Shown: piece by piece, positions 37,405-46,818 of the stretch
How positions within the stretch are numbered: position 1 is the stretch's first letter
Layout of the letters: the number at the start of each line of letters is the position of its first letter
NCBI RefSeq assembly: GCF_011170125.1
Contig: NZ_BLLN01000002.1
Location: forward strand, 777,501 to 841,500
Length of the DNA stretch: 64,000 nt
Direction: 5' to 3'
Origin: Streptomyces diastaticus subsp. diastaticus
GTDB lineage: Bacteria > Actinomycetota > Actinomycetes > Streptomycetales > Streptomycetaceae
The notes under the pieces: model-generated
Seen by the model: the letters and a program-made list of their open reading frames with translations, nothing else
The model's database searches: none
What the model was told of the DNA's origin: nothing
Program-made: the position numbers and the translations under genes

Positions 37405-38940
37405 TCAGGACAGGTCGTCGCAGAGGTCGTCGTCGGCCGAGCGGGCGCCGTCGGCCACCTCGGCCGGGACGCCGGTCGGCTGCGGCGAGGCCGGTGCCTC
37501 GGGTCCGTCGCCGGGGTTCTCGGCGTAGGAGCGGCCGACGGTGATGTCGATGCCGGGGGTCGTCGCCTCGACGAGACGGGCGCCGGGGAAGAGCCGGCTG
37601 GCCGTCCGGGCGCGCTCCGCCTCGCCGGGCCCGTGGGTGATGAGGGTGACCGGATGGTCCTGCCGGGGCGCGTTGCCGTAGGAGCTGACGGTGAAGCCGT
37701 GTTCGGTGAGTCGGGTGGCGGCGCGGGCGGCGAGGCCGCCGGTGGTGGTGCCGTTGTGGACGGTGACGGTGGTGCCGGTGCCGTCGACGGGCCCGGCCGC
37801 GTCCGGGGAGGTGTCGGCGGCCGGGCGGGCCTCCCCGCGGCCTCCGGCGTTCTTGCCGTCGAGGGTGCGGTCGGTGCGGAGCGCGTGCCAGAGCGCGGCC
37901 GCGTCCGGCTCGACGACGGCCACCCGGTTCCCCTCGTAACGCCAGGGGATGGTGAGGAACTTGGTGTTGTCGAGGTCGATGTCCTTCAGGCCCATGGCGA
38001 AGCTGAGGAGTTTGTCGGCGGAGCCGAGGCCCGGGTCGACCGTCATCGACTTGGTGGCCGCGTCGGCGAGCGGCAGGAGCTTGCCCGGGGTGAGCCCGTC
38101 CTCCTTGATCTTCTTCATCAGGCTTCCCACGAACGCCTGCTGGCGTTTGATGCGGCCGAGGTCGGAGCCGTCGCCGATGCCGTGCCGGATGCGGACGTAG
38201 TCCAGTGCCCGACGCCCGGAGACGTTCTGCTCGCCCCGGGCGAAGACGCGCTCGCCCCGGGTGGCGCGCTTGGGGTCGAGGTCGCGCTCGTATATGTCCT
38301 GGGGGACGCAGACGCGGACGCCGCCGACCACCTCGGTGAGGTCGGAGAAGCCCTTGAAGTCGATGACGAGGGTGTGGTCGACGCGCAGCCCCGTCAGCTG
38401 CTCCACGGTGTTCTGCGTGCAGGCCGGATTCCCCTCGGCCGTCTCGCCCACGGTGTACGCGGTGTTGAACATGGCGCGCGGCTTCGGCTGCGTCCACGTA
38501 CCGTCCGGCAGGCGGCAACTCGGGATCGGCACCAGGGTGTCGCGCGGGATGGAGACCGCGACGGCGTGCTGGGCGTCGGCGTAGACGTGCAGCAGCAGCG
38601 CGGTGTCGGAGCGGCCGATGTCGTCCTTGTCGCCGCCGCCGAGGGCGGCGTTGCCGCCGGTGCGGCTGTCGGAGCCGAGCAGCAGGATGTTCTGCCCGGC
38701 CGAGGTGTCCGGGGGCCGGTCGTCGGCGACGCCCTCCTGGCCGAACGTGCCGAGGTTCCCGCCGAGTTTGAGGTAGAGCCAGCCGCCGCCCGCGGTGGCG
38801 AGCAGCACCAGGGACAGGCCGAGCAGCAGGACGGGCCGGGCCTTGCGGCGGCCCCCGGGCACCGTCGCGGAACCCCCCTCGGGCCCGCTCCCGCCGCGCT
38901 CCGCGCCCTTGTCCGGTCCGCGCCGTCGGCTGCCGGTCAT
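37405..38940 (-). CDS. LytR-CpsA-Psr (LCP) family cell-wall glycopolymer ligase
   Basis: 511 residues from the ATG at 38940 (GGGGGAG upstream). A cytoplasmic basic tail (about 1-37) and one membrane helix (PVLLLGLSLVLLATAGGGWLYL) lead to the extracellular LCP domain: LLLGSDSRTGG, GRSDTALLLHVYAD, AVSIPRDTLVPIP, VDHTLVIDFKGFSDLTEVVGGV and LDYVRIRHGIGDGSDLGRIKRQQ. All the Arg/Asp residues known to bind polyprenyl pyrophosphate are in place. A C-terminal LytR_C domain (VTVHNGTTTGGLAARAATRL) follows. These enzymes attach teichoic-type polymers to peptidoglycan. Confidence 0.93.
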   Translation of the reverse strand: MTGSRRRGPDKGAERGGSGPEGGSATVPGGRRKARPVLLLGLSLVLLATAGGGWLYLKLGGNLGTFGQEGVADDRPPDTSAGQNILLLGSDSRTGGNAALGGGDKDDIGRSDTALLLHVYADAQHAVAVSIPRDTLVPIPSCRLPDGTWTQPKPRAMFNTAYTVGETAEGNPACTQNTVEQLTGLRVDHTLVIDFKGFSDLTEVVGGVRVCVPQDIYERDLDPKRATRGERVFARGEQNVSGRRALDYVRIRHGIGDGSDLGRIKRQQAFVGSLMKKIKEDGLTPGKLLPLADAATKSMTVDPGLGSADKLLSFAMGLKDIDLDNTKFLTIPWRYEGNRVAVVEPDAAALWHALRTDRTLDGKNAGGRGEARPAADTSPDAAGPVDGTGTTVTVHNGTTTGGLAARAATRLTEHGFTVSSYGNAPRQDHPVTLITHGPGEAERARTASRLFPGARLVEATTPGIDITVGRSYAENPGDGPEAPASPQPTGVPAEVADGARSADDDLCDDLS

Positions 38941-39130
38941 CGGGTCACTCCCCCTTCTGCGCACCTCGCCGCTTCTGTACGGCCTTGCGCAATGTAGCCA
39001 CTCCCGTCGGGCACGGGGAATCCTTCGCGGGTATCCCACCGGTTCGTGCGGGGCCGCGACGGGCCGCCCCGTGCGGGAACGATCGGGGGCTGCCCGGAGT
39101 CCCGGCCGCGCGCACGGGGCCGGGCGTCCG

Positions 39131-39451
39131 TCAGGGGCTCGCGTGGTCGTAGCCGTAGCGGAGCGGCTCGTGGTGGACGCGTGGGTCGCGCCGGTACACG
39201 TAGAGCGCGTCGGCGCGGAACGGCGTCGGTCCGTCCTCCGGGCGGCACGGGTACGTCACCTGCACCACCGCCGGTCGGTCCAGGACGCGCAGCCGGGTGC
39301 CGTGCGCGGGACCGCCGTCCAGCAGCGCCGACTCCTCGACGGCGGAGACGGGCGCGGCAACGGGTCCGGGAACGGCCAAGACGTCCGGAGCGGGGACGGG
39401 TGCGGCGGTCGGGGGGCGGCGCTGGGCTTCGCCGGTTCCGTAGCTGTGCAT
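39131..39451 (-). CDS. Hypothetical 106-residue protein
   Basis: Pro/Ala-rich N-terminal half, then a compact C-terminal part (TRLRVLDRPAVVQVTYPCRPEDGPTPFRADALYVYRRDPRVHHEPLRYGYDH) that looks like a small beta-rich domain. No family is recognised. Codon third positions are strongly G/C and the frame stands alone between the LCP and molybdate genes, which supports it as a gene. Confidence 0.6.
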   Translation of the reverse strand: MHSYGTGEAQRRPPTAAPVPAPDVLAVPGPVAAPVSAVEESALLDGGPAHGTRLRVLDRPAVVQVTYPCRPEDGPTPFRADALYVYRRDPRVHHEPLRYGYDHASP

Positions 39452-39699
39452 GGAACGACCTTATGCAGCGGGCCTGTTCAGCTCCACGGTGCCGGACCCG
39501 CTCTGCCGGAGGCGGCCGGAACCCGGCCCCCGCGCTGTCTCGTTGCCGCCGTACGGCGCCGGAACCGTCGCCGACTCGGGCGCCCGTCCGCCCGGTCCGC
39601 CCCGCTCCGGCCGACGGCCACGGCACGCACCGGCGTCACGCCCCGGCGCGTCCGGCCCCCAGACAACCGGCGGGCGCCCGTCGGTCACTGGCGCCGTGC

Positions 39700-41757
39700 T
39701 CACAGCCCCACCACCGTCACCTCCGTCGCCTTGACCGCCGTCCAGACCCGGCTGCCGTCCGTCAGGCCGAGGTCGGCCGCCGCGGCCGGAGTGATCTCGG
39801 CGACCAGGGCCGGCACCTCCGGCGAGGTGATGAGGACCCGCAGTCTGCTGCCCACCGCGGTCAGCTCCCGCACCGTCCCCTGCCAGACGTTCCGCGGGCT
39901 GCCTTCCGGGCGGGCCAGGTGGAGCGAGACCGCTTCCGGAGCGATCACCGCGAGGACCGGGGCGCCCGGTTTGGGCGGGAGTTCCCCGCCCGGGGCCGTC
40001 ATGAGCAGGCCGCCACCCGCCAGCTCCACCGTGCCGCCCGGCCCGGCCGTGCCCTCCCAGGCGTTGCCGCCGAGCATCCTGGCCACCCACGGGGAGCGCG
40101 GGTGGCGGGTGACCTCGGCCGGCGGGGCGTCCTGCACCGCGTCGCCGCCCTCCAGCACCAGGACCCGGTCGGCCAGCGAGACGGCCTCCACCGGGTCGTG
40201 CGTGACGATCAGGCAGACCCCGCCGAACCCCGCGAGATGGCGCCTGAGGGTGTGCCGCACCCGCGCCCTGGTCGTCTGGTCCAGCGCCGCCAGCGGTTCG
40301 TCGAGCAGCAGCAGCCGGGGCCGCGCCGCCAGCGCCCGGGCGAGCGCCACACGCTGGGCCTGGCCGCCGGACAGCTGGGCGGGCCGTCGGTCGGCCAGTT
40401 CCCCCACACCGAGCCGCTCCAGCCACTGCTGTGCCAGGAGCCGGGCCTCGGCCCGGGGCACGCCGCGTGCCCGGAGCCCGTAGGCGGTGTTGGACAGGGC
40501 CGACAGGTGCGGGAAGAGCGCCCCGTCCTGCGGCACCCACGCCACCTGCCGCCGGTGGGCCGGCAGGCGGGTCACGTCGCGGCCGCCGAGCCGGACCTCG
40601 GCGTGGGCGCGTGGGGTCAGACCGAGCAGGGCGCGCAGCAGGGTCGTCTTGCCGGCGCCGTTCGGGCCGACGACGGCGAGGGTGGTGCCGGCGGGCGCGG
40701 TGAGCGGGAAGCGGGTGTAGCCGGTGAGTTCGGCGCGCAGGTCGGAGTCCTCGCGGGCCGGCCGGGCGGAGGCCGCCCCGGAGGCCGGCGCGCCCTCGTC
40801 GGGAGCGAGGGCTCCGTCGGCCGGGTCCGGGAGGCCGGCGGGCCCGGCCGACGCGCCTTCCGGCGGGGCGGTGCGGGCCTCGCGTACCGCCCCGCCCGTC
40901 CACCGGCCGCGCAGCGCCACCAGGACCGCCATCGCGATCACCAGCAGCAGCAGCGAGACCGAGGTGGCTGCCTCGGGGGAGTCCTGGAGGAGGAGGTACA
41001 CCTGGAGCGGCAGGGTCTGCGTCGCACCGGGCAGGTTCCCCGCGAAGGTGATCGTGGCCCCGAACTCACCCAGGGCCCGCGCCCAGGTCAGGGCCGCTCC
41101 GGCGGCCAGTGCGGGGGCGAGCAGCGGCAGCGTCACCGTGGCGAAGACCCGCAGCGGGCCGGCGCCGAGCGAGGCGGCGGTCTCCTCCATCGAGGGGCGC
41201 AGCCCGGCGAGCGCGCCCTCCAGGCTGATCACCAGGAACGGCATCGCCACGAAGGCGGCGGCCACCACCGCGCCCGCCGTGTGGAACGGCAGGGTCAGCC
41301 CGAAGGCCGACTCCAGCCACGGCCCGAGCACTCCGCGCCGCCCGAAGGCCAGCAGCAGTGCCACACCGCCGACGGTCGGCGGCAGCACCATCGGCAGCAG
41401 CACCAGCGAGCGGACCAGTGCCTTGCCGGGGAACGGCACCCGGGCCAGCAGCCAGGCCAGCGGCACCCCCATCACCAGCGAGAGCAGCAGCGCCCAGCCG
41501 GAGACGACCAGCGACAGCCGGAGCGCCTCGGTCACCTGGGGGGAGGTCAGGTGGCCTGCCAGGGACGGCCAGTCCGTCCTGGCCAGCACGCCGACCAGCG
41601 GGAGCAGCAGGAAGGCGACCCCGGCCAGCGCCGGGACCATCAGCCCCGCCGGGACACCCCGGCGCACGGCCGCGCCGCCCGTGTACCCGCCGGGCCTCTT
41701 GGACCGCGCGGCCGCGCGCCGCGCTCCCCGCTCCACGCCTGCCTCACCCCGCTTCAC
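39700..41757 (-). CDS. modBC: Fused molybdate ABC transporter permease and ATPase (ModB-ModC)
   Basis: One long polypeptide (685 residues from GTG 41757; the start is uncertain, with GTG 41736 also possible and the frame open to 41916). The N-terminal ~250 are a ModB permease with five or six helices and the EAA loop (EETAASLGAGPLRVF ... LGEFGATITFAGN). After an Ala/Pro-rich linker comes a ModC ATPase: Walker A VGPNGAGKTT, signature LSGGQAQRVALARAL, Walker B LLLLDEPLAALD, H-loop VTHD. A C-terminal Mop/TOBE domain (RNVWQGTVRELTAVGSRLRV) can bind oxyanion. It imports molybdate with the ModA lipoprotein encoded upstream. Confidence 0.92.
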   Translation of the reverse strand: MKRGEAGVERGARRAAARSKRPGGYTGGAAVRRGVPAGLMVPALAGVAFLLLPLVGVLARTDWPSLAGHLTSPQVTEALRLSLVVSGWALLLSLVMGVPLAWLLARVPFPGKALVRSLVLLPMVLPPTVGGVALLLAFGRRGVLGPWLESAFGLTLPFHTAGAVVAAAFVAMPFLVISLEGALAGLRPSMEETAASLGAGPLRVFATVTLPLLAPALAAGAALTWARALGEFGATITFAGNLPGATQTLPLQVYLLLQDSPEAATSVSLLLLVIAMAVLVALRGRWTGGAVREARTAPPEGASAGPAGLPDPADGALAPDEGAPASGAASARPAREDSDLRAELTGYTRFPLTAPAGTTLAVVGPNGAGKTTLLRALLGLTPRAHAEVRLGGRDVTRLPAHRRQVAWVPQDGALFPHLSALSNTAYGLRARGVPRAEARLLAQQWLERLGVGELADRRPAQLSGGQAQRVALARALAARPRLLLLDEPLAALDQTTRARVRHTLRRHLAGFGGVCLIVTHDPVEAVSLADRVLVLEGGDAVQDAPPAEVTRHPRSPWVARMLGGNAWEGTAGPGGTVELAGGGLLMTAPGGELPPKPGAPVLAVIAPEAVSLHLARPEGSPRNVWQGTVRELTAVGSRLRVLITSPEVPALVAEITPAAAADLGLTDGSRVWTAVKATEVTVVGL

Positions 41758-42004
41758 GCCTGCCCCGCCCCGCTCCCGCCTCGCACCCGTGCTCCTCCTC
41801 CGTCCACCACGCCCCGCACACCTCGCGTGGCGCGCTTCCTCTGCGGCCTCCCCCGCCGGATCGCGCGCCACACGGGGGCCGCCCGGCCGACGGGAGCGTG
41901 CGGCGCACGCGAACACGTGAGCGAGCGCCCTGGTCGGTCAGGGCGCCGGGGCGCGCCCCCTCCTCGGCTCCGTGGATCGCGGCCCGTGACGGGCACCGTC
42001 CCGG

Positions 42005-42826
42005 TCAGGGCTGTTGGAATCCGGCCTTCCGCAGCAGTTCCCGCGCCCTGTCGGACGACAGCCACTCCACGAATTCACCCGCGTCCCGCGCGTGCTCGGA
42101 GCCGTTGAGGACGGCCGCCGGGTAGGAGGCGACCGCGTTCTGCGCGTCCGGGATGTCGACGGCGTCGACCTTGTCCGGGACGGTCGCGGCGTCGGTCCGG
42201 TAGACGAGGCCCGCGTCGGCCTCGCCCAGCTCGACCTTGCTCAGTACCGCACGGACGCTGACCTCCTGCGAGACCGGTCGCACCGCCAGCTTCCGGGCGT
42301 CCAGGATCTGCTTGCCGTACCGCCCGACCGGGACCTCCTCGGCGGCGAGCACCACCTTGAGCTGGTCGTCGGTGAGGTCCTCTAGGGACTCGACCTTCTT
42401 CGGATTGCCCTTCTCCACCGCGATGACCAGGCGGTTCCTCGCGATCAAGGTCGGCTCGCCGGTCTCGGCCGCCAGGCCGTCCATGGTCCTGGTGTCGGCG
42501 GTGACCAGGGCGTCGGCGGGCGCCCCCTGCCTGACCTGTGCGGCAAGCTCCTGCGAACCGGCGAAGGAGAAGTCGACCTCGACGCCGGGATGCTCCTTCT
42601 CGTACGCCTCGCCGGCCTCCTCGAACACGTCGGTGAGCGAGGCGGCGGCGAGCACCGTGAGCCGGGTGTCCTTCTTCCCCGCCCCGGCCGACGCGCCGCC
42701 GTCCTGGTCCTTCGGCCCGCCGCCACCGCAGGCGGCGAGGGATGTCAGCAGGGCCACGGTGGCCACGGCGGCCGGAGCCCGGCGGCGGGGCGGACGGGAC
42801 ACACGAAGGGTGGGAGGGCTGGCCAT
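42005..42826 (-). CDS. modA: Molybdate-binding lipoprotein ModA
   Basis: 273 residues. The signal peptide ends in a lipobox (LLTSLAAC), giving a lipid-anchored Cys. The ModA body follows: [67 protein letters not shown] and [10 protein letters not shown]. It captures molybdate or tungstate outside the membrane for the fused ModBC transporter encoded immediately downstream. The ATG at 42826 has AGGAG eleven bases upstream, which is rather distant. Confidence 0.92.
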   Translation of the reverse strand: MASPPTLRVSRPPRRRAPAAVATVALLTSLAACGGGGPKDQDGGASAGAGKKDTRLTVLAAASLTDVFEEAGEAYEKEHPGVEVDFSFAGSQELAAQVRQGAPADALVTADTRTMDGLAAETGEPTLIARNRLVIAVEKGNPKKVESLEDLTDDQLKVVLAAEEVPVGRYGKQILDARKLAVRPVSQEVSVRAVLSKVELGEADAGLVYRTDAATVPDKVDAVDIPDAQNAVASYPAAVLNGSEHARDAGEFVEWLSSDRARELLRKAGFQQP

Positions 42827-42999
42827 GGGGATCAAGGCTCCTCGGTCCGGAGCGGATGGATCGGGCTGACCGTGCTGACCGGGCCGAAAGCCGGACAGCC
42901 CGAAAGGGGCGGGCCGGGACGGTCCGCCCGCGGGGCTTCCCGCCGCGAGCGGGGCGACGGTTGAGCCGGCGTCCGGCGGGCCGTCGGCTGTCGGGGGCC

Positions 43000-43395
43000 T
43001 CAGGTCCGGTCGATGTGCACGTTGGTCGACTTCACCCGGGCCGTGGCCCGCATCCCGACCTCCAGGCCGAGCTCCTCGACGGCCTCCCGGGTCAGCAGCG
43101 AGACCAGCCGGTGCGGCCCGGCCTGGATCTCGACCTGTGCCGCGACGTCGCCGAGCCGCACCCCGGTGACGATGCCGGGGAAGGCGTTCCGCGCGGTGGT
43201 GTACGGCACTTCCTCGTCGTCCGCGCCCTGCTGCCCCACCTCCACGGCGAAGGCGGCGAGCGCCTGTCCCTCGATGAGGCGCCGGCCGTTGCCGTCGCGG
43301 TGCGTGGCGATCCGCCCGGCGTCGGCCCAACGGCGCGCGGTGTCGGGGCTGACGCCGAGGAGCCGGGCCGCCTGGCCGATGGTGTAGGACTGCAT
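43000..43395 (-). CDS. HTH (MerR/excisionase-type) plus TOBE molybdate-responsive protein
   Basis: 131 residues. The N-terminal HTH is [38 protein letters not shown] (about 4-41). The C-terminal TOBE/Mop domain ([61 protein letters not shown]) binds molybdate. This is a compact functional stand-in for ModE, and its position heading the leftward mod genes suggests it senses molybdate and regulates uptake. The ATG at 43395 is the family start; upstream frame extension is not coding. Confidence 0.88.
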   Translation of the reverse strand: MQSYTIGQAARLLGVSPDTARRWADAGRIATHRDGNGRRLIEGQALAAFAVEVGQQGADDEEVPYTTARNAFPGIVTGVRLGDVAAQVEIQAGPHRLVSLLTREAVEELGLEVGMRATARVKSTNVHIDRT

Positions 43396-43571
43396 GTGCG
43401 GCACCGTAAGGCGCCCGGGCTGGCATCTGCAAGGCAGCGGTCGGGATTGTGGGGGCACGCACCAGCTCCCTTGGACGATGCTCCGACCCGCCGTTCCGCA
43501 ACCACCGTGTGCGCTGTGTGCGCCTGGCCGCGACCGCCGGCTGTCAGTGGCGTCTGCCACCCTCGCACCTC

Positions 43572-44015
43572 ATGACGACCACTCCGGCCACCTCGCCCGC
43601 CACCGACCCGGTCCCGCCGGCCCGCCCGCGCCCCTTCCTCCTCGCCGACATCGAGGCCGCCGTCCGGGAGAGCTGGGGCCCGGACACCGCCCCACCGAGC
43701 CACCGCCCGCACTGGAGCCCGGACAACCCGGCCCGCGACCAGTGCGGGGTGACCGCGATGGTCCTGAACGACCTGCTCGGCGGCGAACTGCTCCGCGGCG
43801 TGGTCCGGGTGGACGGCGTACAGACCGACTTCCACTGGTGGAACAGGCTCGGCGAGGGCGTCGAGATCGACCTCACCCGCGAGCAGTTCGCCCCCGAGGA
43901 GATCGTCTCGGCGGGCGAGGTGATCCCGCGCCCGCCCCACTTCACCCGCCTGCGCGAGGAGTACGAGCTGCTGCGCTCGCGCGTGCTGGCCCGGCTGACC
44001 CGCCCGGCGGCCTGA
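43572..44015 (+). CDS. YunG-like protein of unknown function
   Basis: 147 residues. The core DQCGVTAMVLNDLLGGELLRGVV ... HWWNRLGEGVEIDLTREQF matches the YunG-type domain, which resembles a papain-like fold with a Cys (CGVTA) and a His (FHWWN). Catalysis is not established for this group. It is divergent from the HTH-TOBE gene and upstream of an HD-domain gene. Confidence 0.75.
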   Translation: MTTTPATSPATDPVPPARPRPFLLADIEAAVRESWGPDTAPPSHRPHWSPDNPARDQCGVTAMVLNDLLGGELLRGVVRVDGVQTDFHWWNRLGEGVEIDLTREQFAPEEIVSAGEVIPRPPHFTRLREEYELLRSRVLARLTRPAA

Positions 44016-44125
44016 CCCCGGCGCCCCGCCACCACCCGGGCGGCGCTCCCTCTTGGCGCCCGCCCCTCGTCCCGCCCACACTGGAGGCGCGAGGGAGCCG
44101 TACGTCAGTGAGGGAGCGTTGCGCC

Positions 44126-44782
44126 ATGGCAGGGTACGAGAGCGCCGAACCCGAGGTGGCGGGGGTGCGGGTGCCGGACACCCGGCTCGCCGCCGAGGCG
44201 ACCGAGCTGGTCCGCGAGACGGTGCCGGAGCTGATCTACCACCACTCGCGCCGCGTCTACTACTTCGGCGCCCTGCGCGGCCGGCGGCTCGGCCTGAGCC
44301 ACGACCCCGAACTCCTCTACCTCGGTGCCATGTTCCACGACCTCGGCCTCGGCGAGGAACACCGGGACAGCGGCCGCCGCTTCGAGGTGGACAGTGCCGA
44401 CGAGGCCCGCCGCTTCCTCGCCGCCCGGGCGGTCCCCGAGGACAGCATCCGCCGCGTCTGGACCGCCATCGCCCTGCACACCACCCCGGGCATCCCCGAG
44501 TTCATGGAACCGGAGGTGGCCCTGGTGACCGCCGGGGTCGAGTACGACGTGCTGGGCCTCGGCTTCGACAGCCTCGACGAGGCCGAGCGGACTGCGGTCG
44601 TCGCCCGCCACCCGCGCCCGGACTTCAAGCGGCGCATCCTCGCCGCCTTCACCGAGGGCACCGCCCCCAAGCCGGAGACGACCTTCGGCAACGTCAAGGC
44701 CGACGTGCTCGCCCACTTCCTGCCCGGTTTCACCCCGGGCGACTTCGTCACCACCGTCCAGGGGTCGGCGTGGCCGGAGTAG
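44126..44782 (+). CDS. HD-domain phosphohydrolase-like protein
   Basis: 218 residues. The metal-binding pattern HSRRVYYFG (His, about 40) ... LGAMFHDLGLGEEH (HD pair about 71-72) ... IALHTTPGIPEF (His about 117) is that of HD hydrolases, close to the cyanamide-hydratase-like group in its LHTTPGI segment. It would hydrolyse a phosphate ester or hydrate a small nitrile; the substrate is unknown. It follows the YunG-like gene by 110 bases in the same direction. Confidence 0.82.
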   Translation: MAGYESAEPEVAGVRVPDTRLAAEATELVRETVPELIYHHSRRVYYFGALRGRRLGLSHDPELLYLGAMFHDLGLGEEHRDSGRRFEVDSADEARRFLAARAVPEDSIRRVWTAIALHTTPGIPEFMEPEVALVTAGVEYDVLGLGFDSLDEAERTAVVARHPRPDFKRRILAAFTEGTAPKPETTFGNVKADVLAHFLPGFTPGDFVTTVQGSAWPE

Positions 44783-45240
44783 GCACCGCCCCCGCACGTG
44801 AGTGACGGCCCCGCGACACACCCCGCCCGGCGACACACCCCGTCAGCATCGGCGGCCCGCTCACTCCGAGGCCGCCCCCTCCGGACGGCCCCGATCCGGA
44901 CAGCCGCCCGGCGGGTGCGCGCGCGACCGGGCATCCGGCCAGGGGAGGCCGCCCGCCTCGCCGGGCCACGGCCCGGTCCCCGTCCACGACTCCAGGAACC
45001 CGCCCGGCCCTGACCGGGCCCGCCGCCTTCGCGTCCTGGCCGGGGGCGTCGAGGCCGCCGTCCGGAGGTCCCCGGCCCCGCCGAGCCACGCCCGAACCAC
45101 CGCCCACCGCAAGGCGGTCGGGGCCGCCGGGGGCATCGTTCCCCGCCCCACCCTTACGCCCCGCCCCCGCGCGGGAGCATCATGGCCCAGCGATCCGGGC
45201 CGGCCGTGGCCCACGGGCGGAGACAGGGCGGGCAGACCAC
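44783..45240. other. Intergenic region before the FG-GAP genes
   Basis: 458 bases; I see no gene, repeat or convincing promoter element. Confidence 0.4.
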
Positions 45241-46641
45241 ATGGGCAGACGAAGCCTGGCGTACGGCGGCAGCGCGATCACGCGTACCCCCGGCCCCCGC
45301 CCCCGCCGAGCCGGCGCCACCGCCGCCCTGCTCGCCGCCGCCCTCGTCCTCACGGGCTGCACCCAGTCCCCCGGCGACGGGGCCGACGTCCGCCCCGGCC
45401 AGACCCGTGCCAAGGCGCGCAAGGGGACTCCGCCGCTGCCCGTCCCCCGGGGCAGGGGCAGCCGGGCCACCCGGGACACCACCGCGCCCCCGGACTTCAA
45501 CGGCGACGGCCACCCCGACCTGATCCTCGACGAGCTGGCCAAGGGCCCCGACGACCCGCGGGGCGACGACGCGGGAATCGGGATCGTCCACGGCAGCGCG
45601 CGCGGACTCGTCCCGGGCGCCCGCCGGCTCCTGTCGCCGGGCCGTACGGCCGCCAAGACCGAGGGCGTGGTGCCCGCCGCCTTCGACGCGGAGGCCGCCT
45701 GTGACCTGGACGGCGACGGGTACACCGACCTGGTCGTCTCCACCGATCCGCCGTTCGACGGGCAGGGGCGCCCGCCCGTCCCGGTGCAGCTGGTCTTCGG
45801 CGGCCCCGAGGGGCTGTCGGGACGCGCCGTCGTCCTGCGCGTCCCGGACCGGGCGCGGTTCGGCAACGACTGGCCCGACCATCCGGTCTGCGGCGACTTC
45901 GACGGCGACGGCGAGGCGGACCTGGTCCTGCACGCCAGCAGCAGTCGCCTCTCCTTCCTCCGGGGCCCCCTCACCCGCGAGGGCGCCCCGGCGGCGGCCG
46001 GCCCCGCCCTGCCCGTCCCCGGCGACCTCCCGGCCGGGCCCGCCGCCGACCTCGACGGTGACGGGACGAGCGACCTCGTCGTCCGCACGGGCGCGGGCCG
46101 CGCCAAGGCCCGCGTCGTCCTCGGCGGGCCGCAGGGCCCCGTCCGGCAGGGCCCGGCCCTTCCGGCCGCCACCGCCCACGCCTTCGGCCACTTCACCGGC
46201 ACCCGCACGGACGACGGCCTCGACACCGCCCTCGCCGCGGGCGCCGCCCTGCGTCTGCGGCCCGCTGCCCCGGGCCTGCCCGCCACCACCGTGCGGGCCC
46301 CGGCGCCCGGCCCGCTCGCGGCCGGCGACACCGACGGCGACGGCCGCACCGACCTCGCCCTCGCCCCGGCCGACCGGAGCCGCACCGTCACCGTGCTGCC
46401 CGGCGCCCGTACCGGCCTCGACGCGGCCCGCGCCAACACCGTCACGCCGCCCGGCGGCAAGGGCGACACCGTGCGACTGCTGGCCCTGGCCGACTACGAC
46501 GGGGACGGCCGCGCCGACCTGGTCCTGCACACCGTGCACGGCCCCACCCGCGACACCGTCACCGTCCACCCCGGCACGGCCGGTGGCACCGCCGCGCGTC
46601 CCTCGCTCTCCTTCACCACGGCCGACCTGCTGCCGCGCTGA
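45241..46641 (+). CDS. FG-GAP/VCBS repeat lipoprotein
   Basis: 466 residues. The signal peptide ends in a lipobox (ALVLTGC, Cys about 40). The mature part is a beta-propeller with six Ca-binding loops: DFNGDGHPD, DLDGDGYTD, DFDGDGEAD, DLDGDGTSD, DTDGDGRTD and DYDGDGRAD, each followed by L(V/I/A)L. These integrin-alpha-like blades bind calcium and usually mediate adhesion or carbohydrate binding at the cell surface. It sits directly before a second, secreted FG-GAP protein. Confidence 0.85.
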   Translation: MGRRSLAYGGSAITRTPGPRPRRAGATAALLAAALVLTGCTQSPGDGADVRPGQTRAKARKGTPPLPVPRGRGSRATRDTTAPPDFNGDGHPDLILDELAKGPDDPRGDDAGIGIVHGSARGLVPGARRLLSPGRTAAKTEGVVPAAFDAEAACDLDGDGYTDLVVSTDPPFDGQGRPPVPVQLVFGGPEGLSGRAVVLRVPDRARFGNDWPDHPVCGDFDGDGEADLVLHASSSRLSFLRGPLTREGAPAAAGPALPVPGDLPAGPAADLDGDGTSDLVVRTGAGRAKARVVLGGPQGPVRQGPALPAATAHAFGHFTGTRTDDGLDTALAAGAALRLRPAAPGLPATTVRAPAPGPLAAGDTDGDGRTDLALAPADRSRTVTVLPGARTGLDAARANTVTPPGGKGDTVRLLALADYDGDGRADLVLHTVHGPTRDTVTVHPGTAGGTAARPSLSFTTADLLPR

Positions 46642-46818
46642 CGGGACGGCGGTACCCGGGCCGACCTGGCGCAGGGCCGGGGCGCCCGCCTGCCCGCCGC
46701 CCGCGCCGTCGCACGCCGTAACCTCATCCGCAGAGCTTGCGCCACCTGACCGACCCCCCGGCGCCACCACCTCGTCACCCCCCCCGCGAGCCCAGGCCCG
46801 CCCAGGAGAGCCCCAGAG

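Noticed and set aside
43572..44782. YunG-like and HD-domain genes as part of the molybdate locus
   Set aside because: They are divergent from the mod genes and have no molybdenum-related domain; adjacency is the only link.
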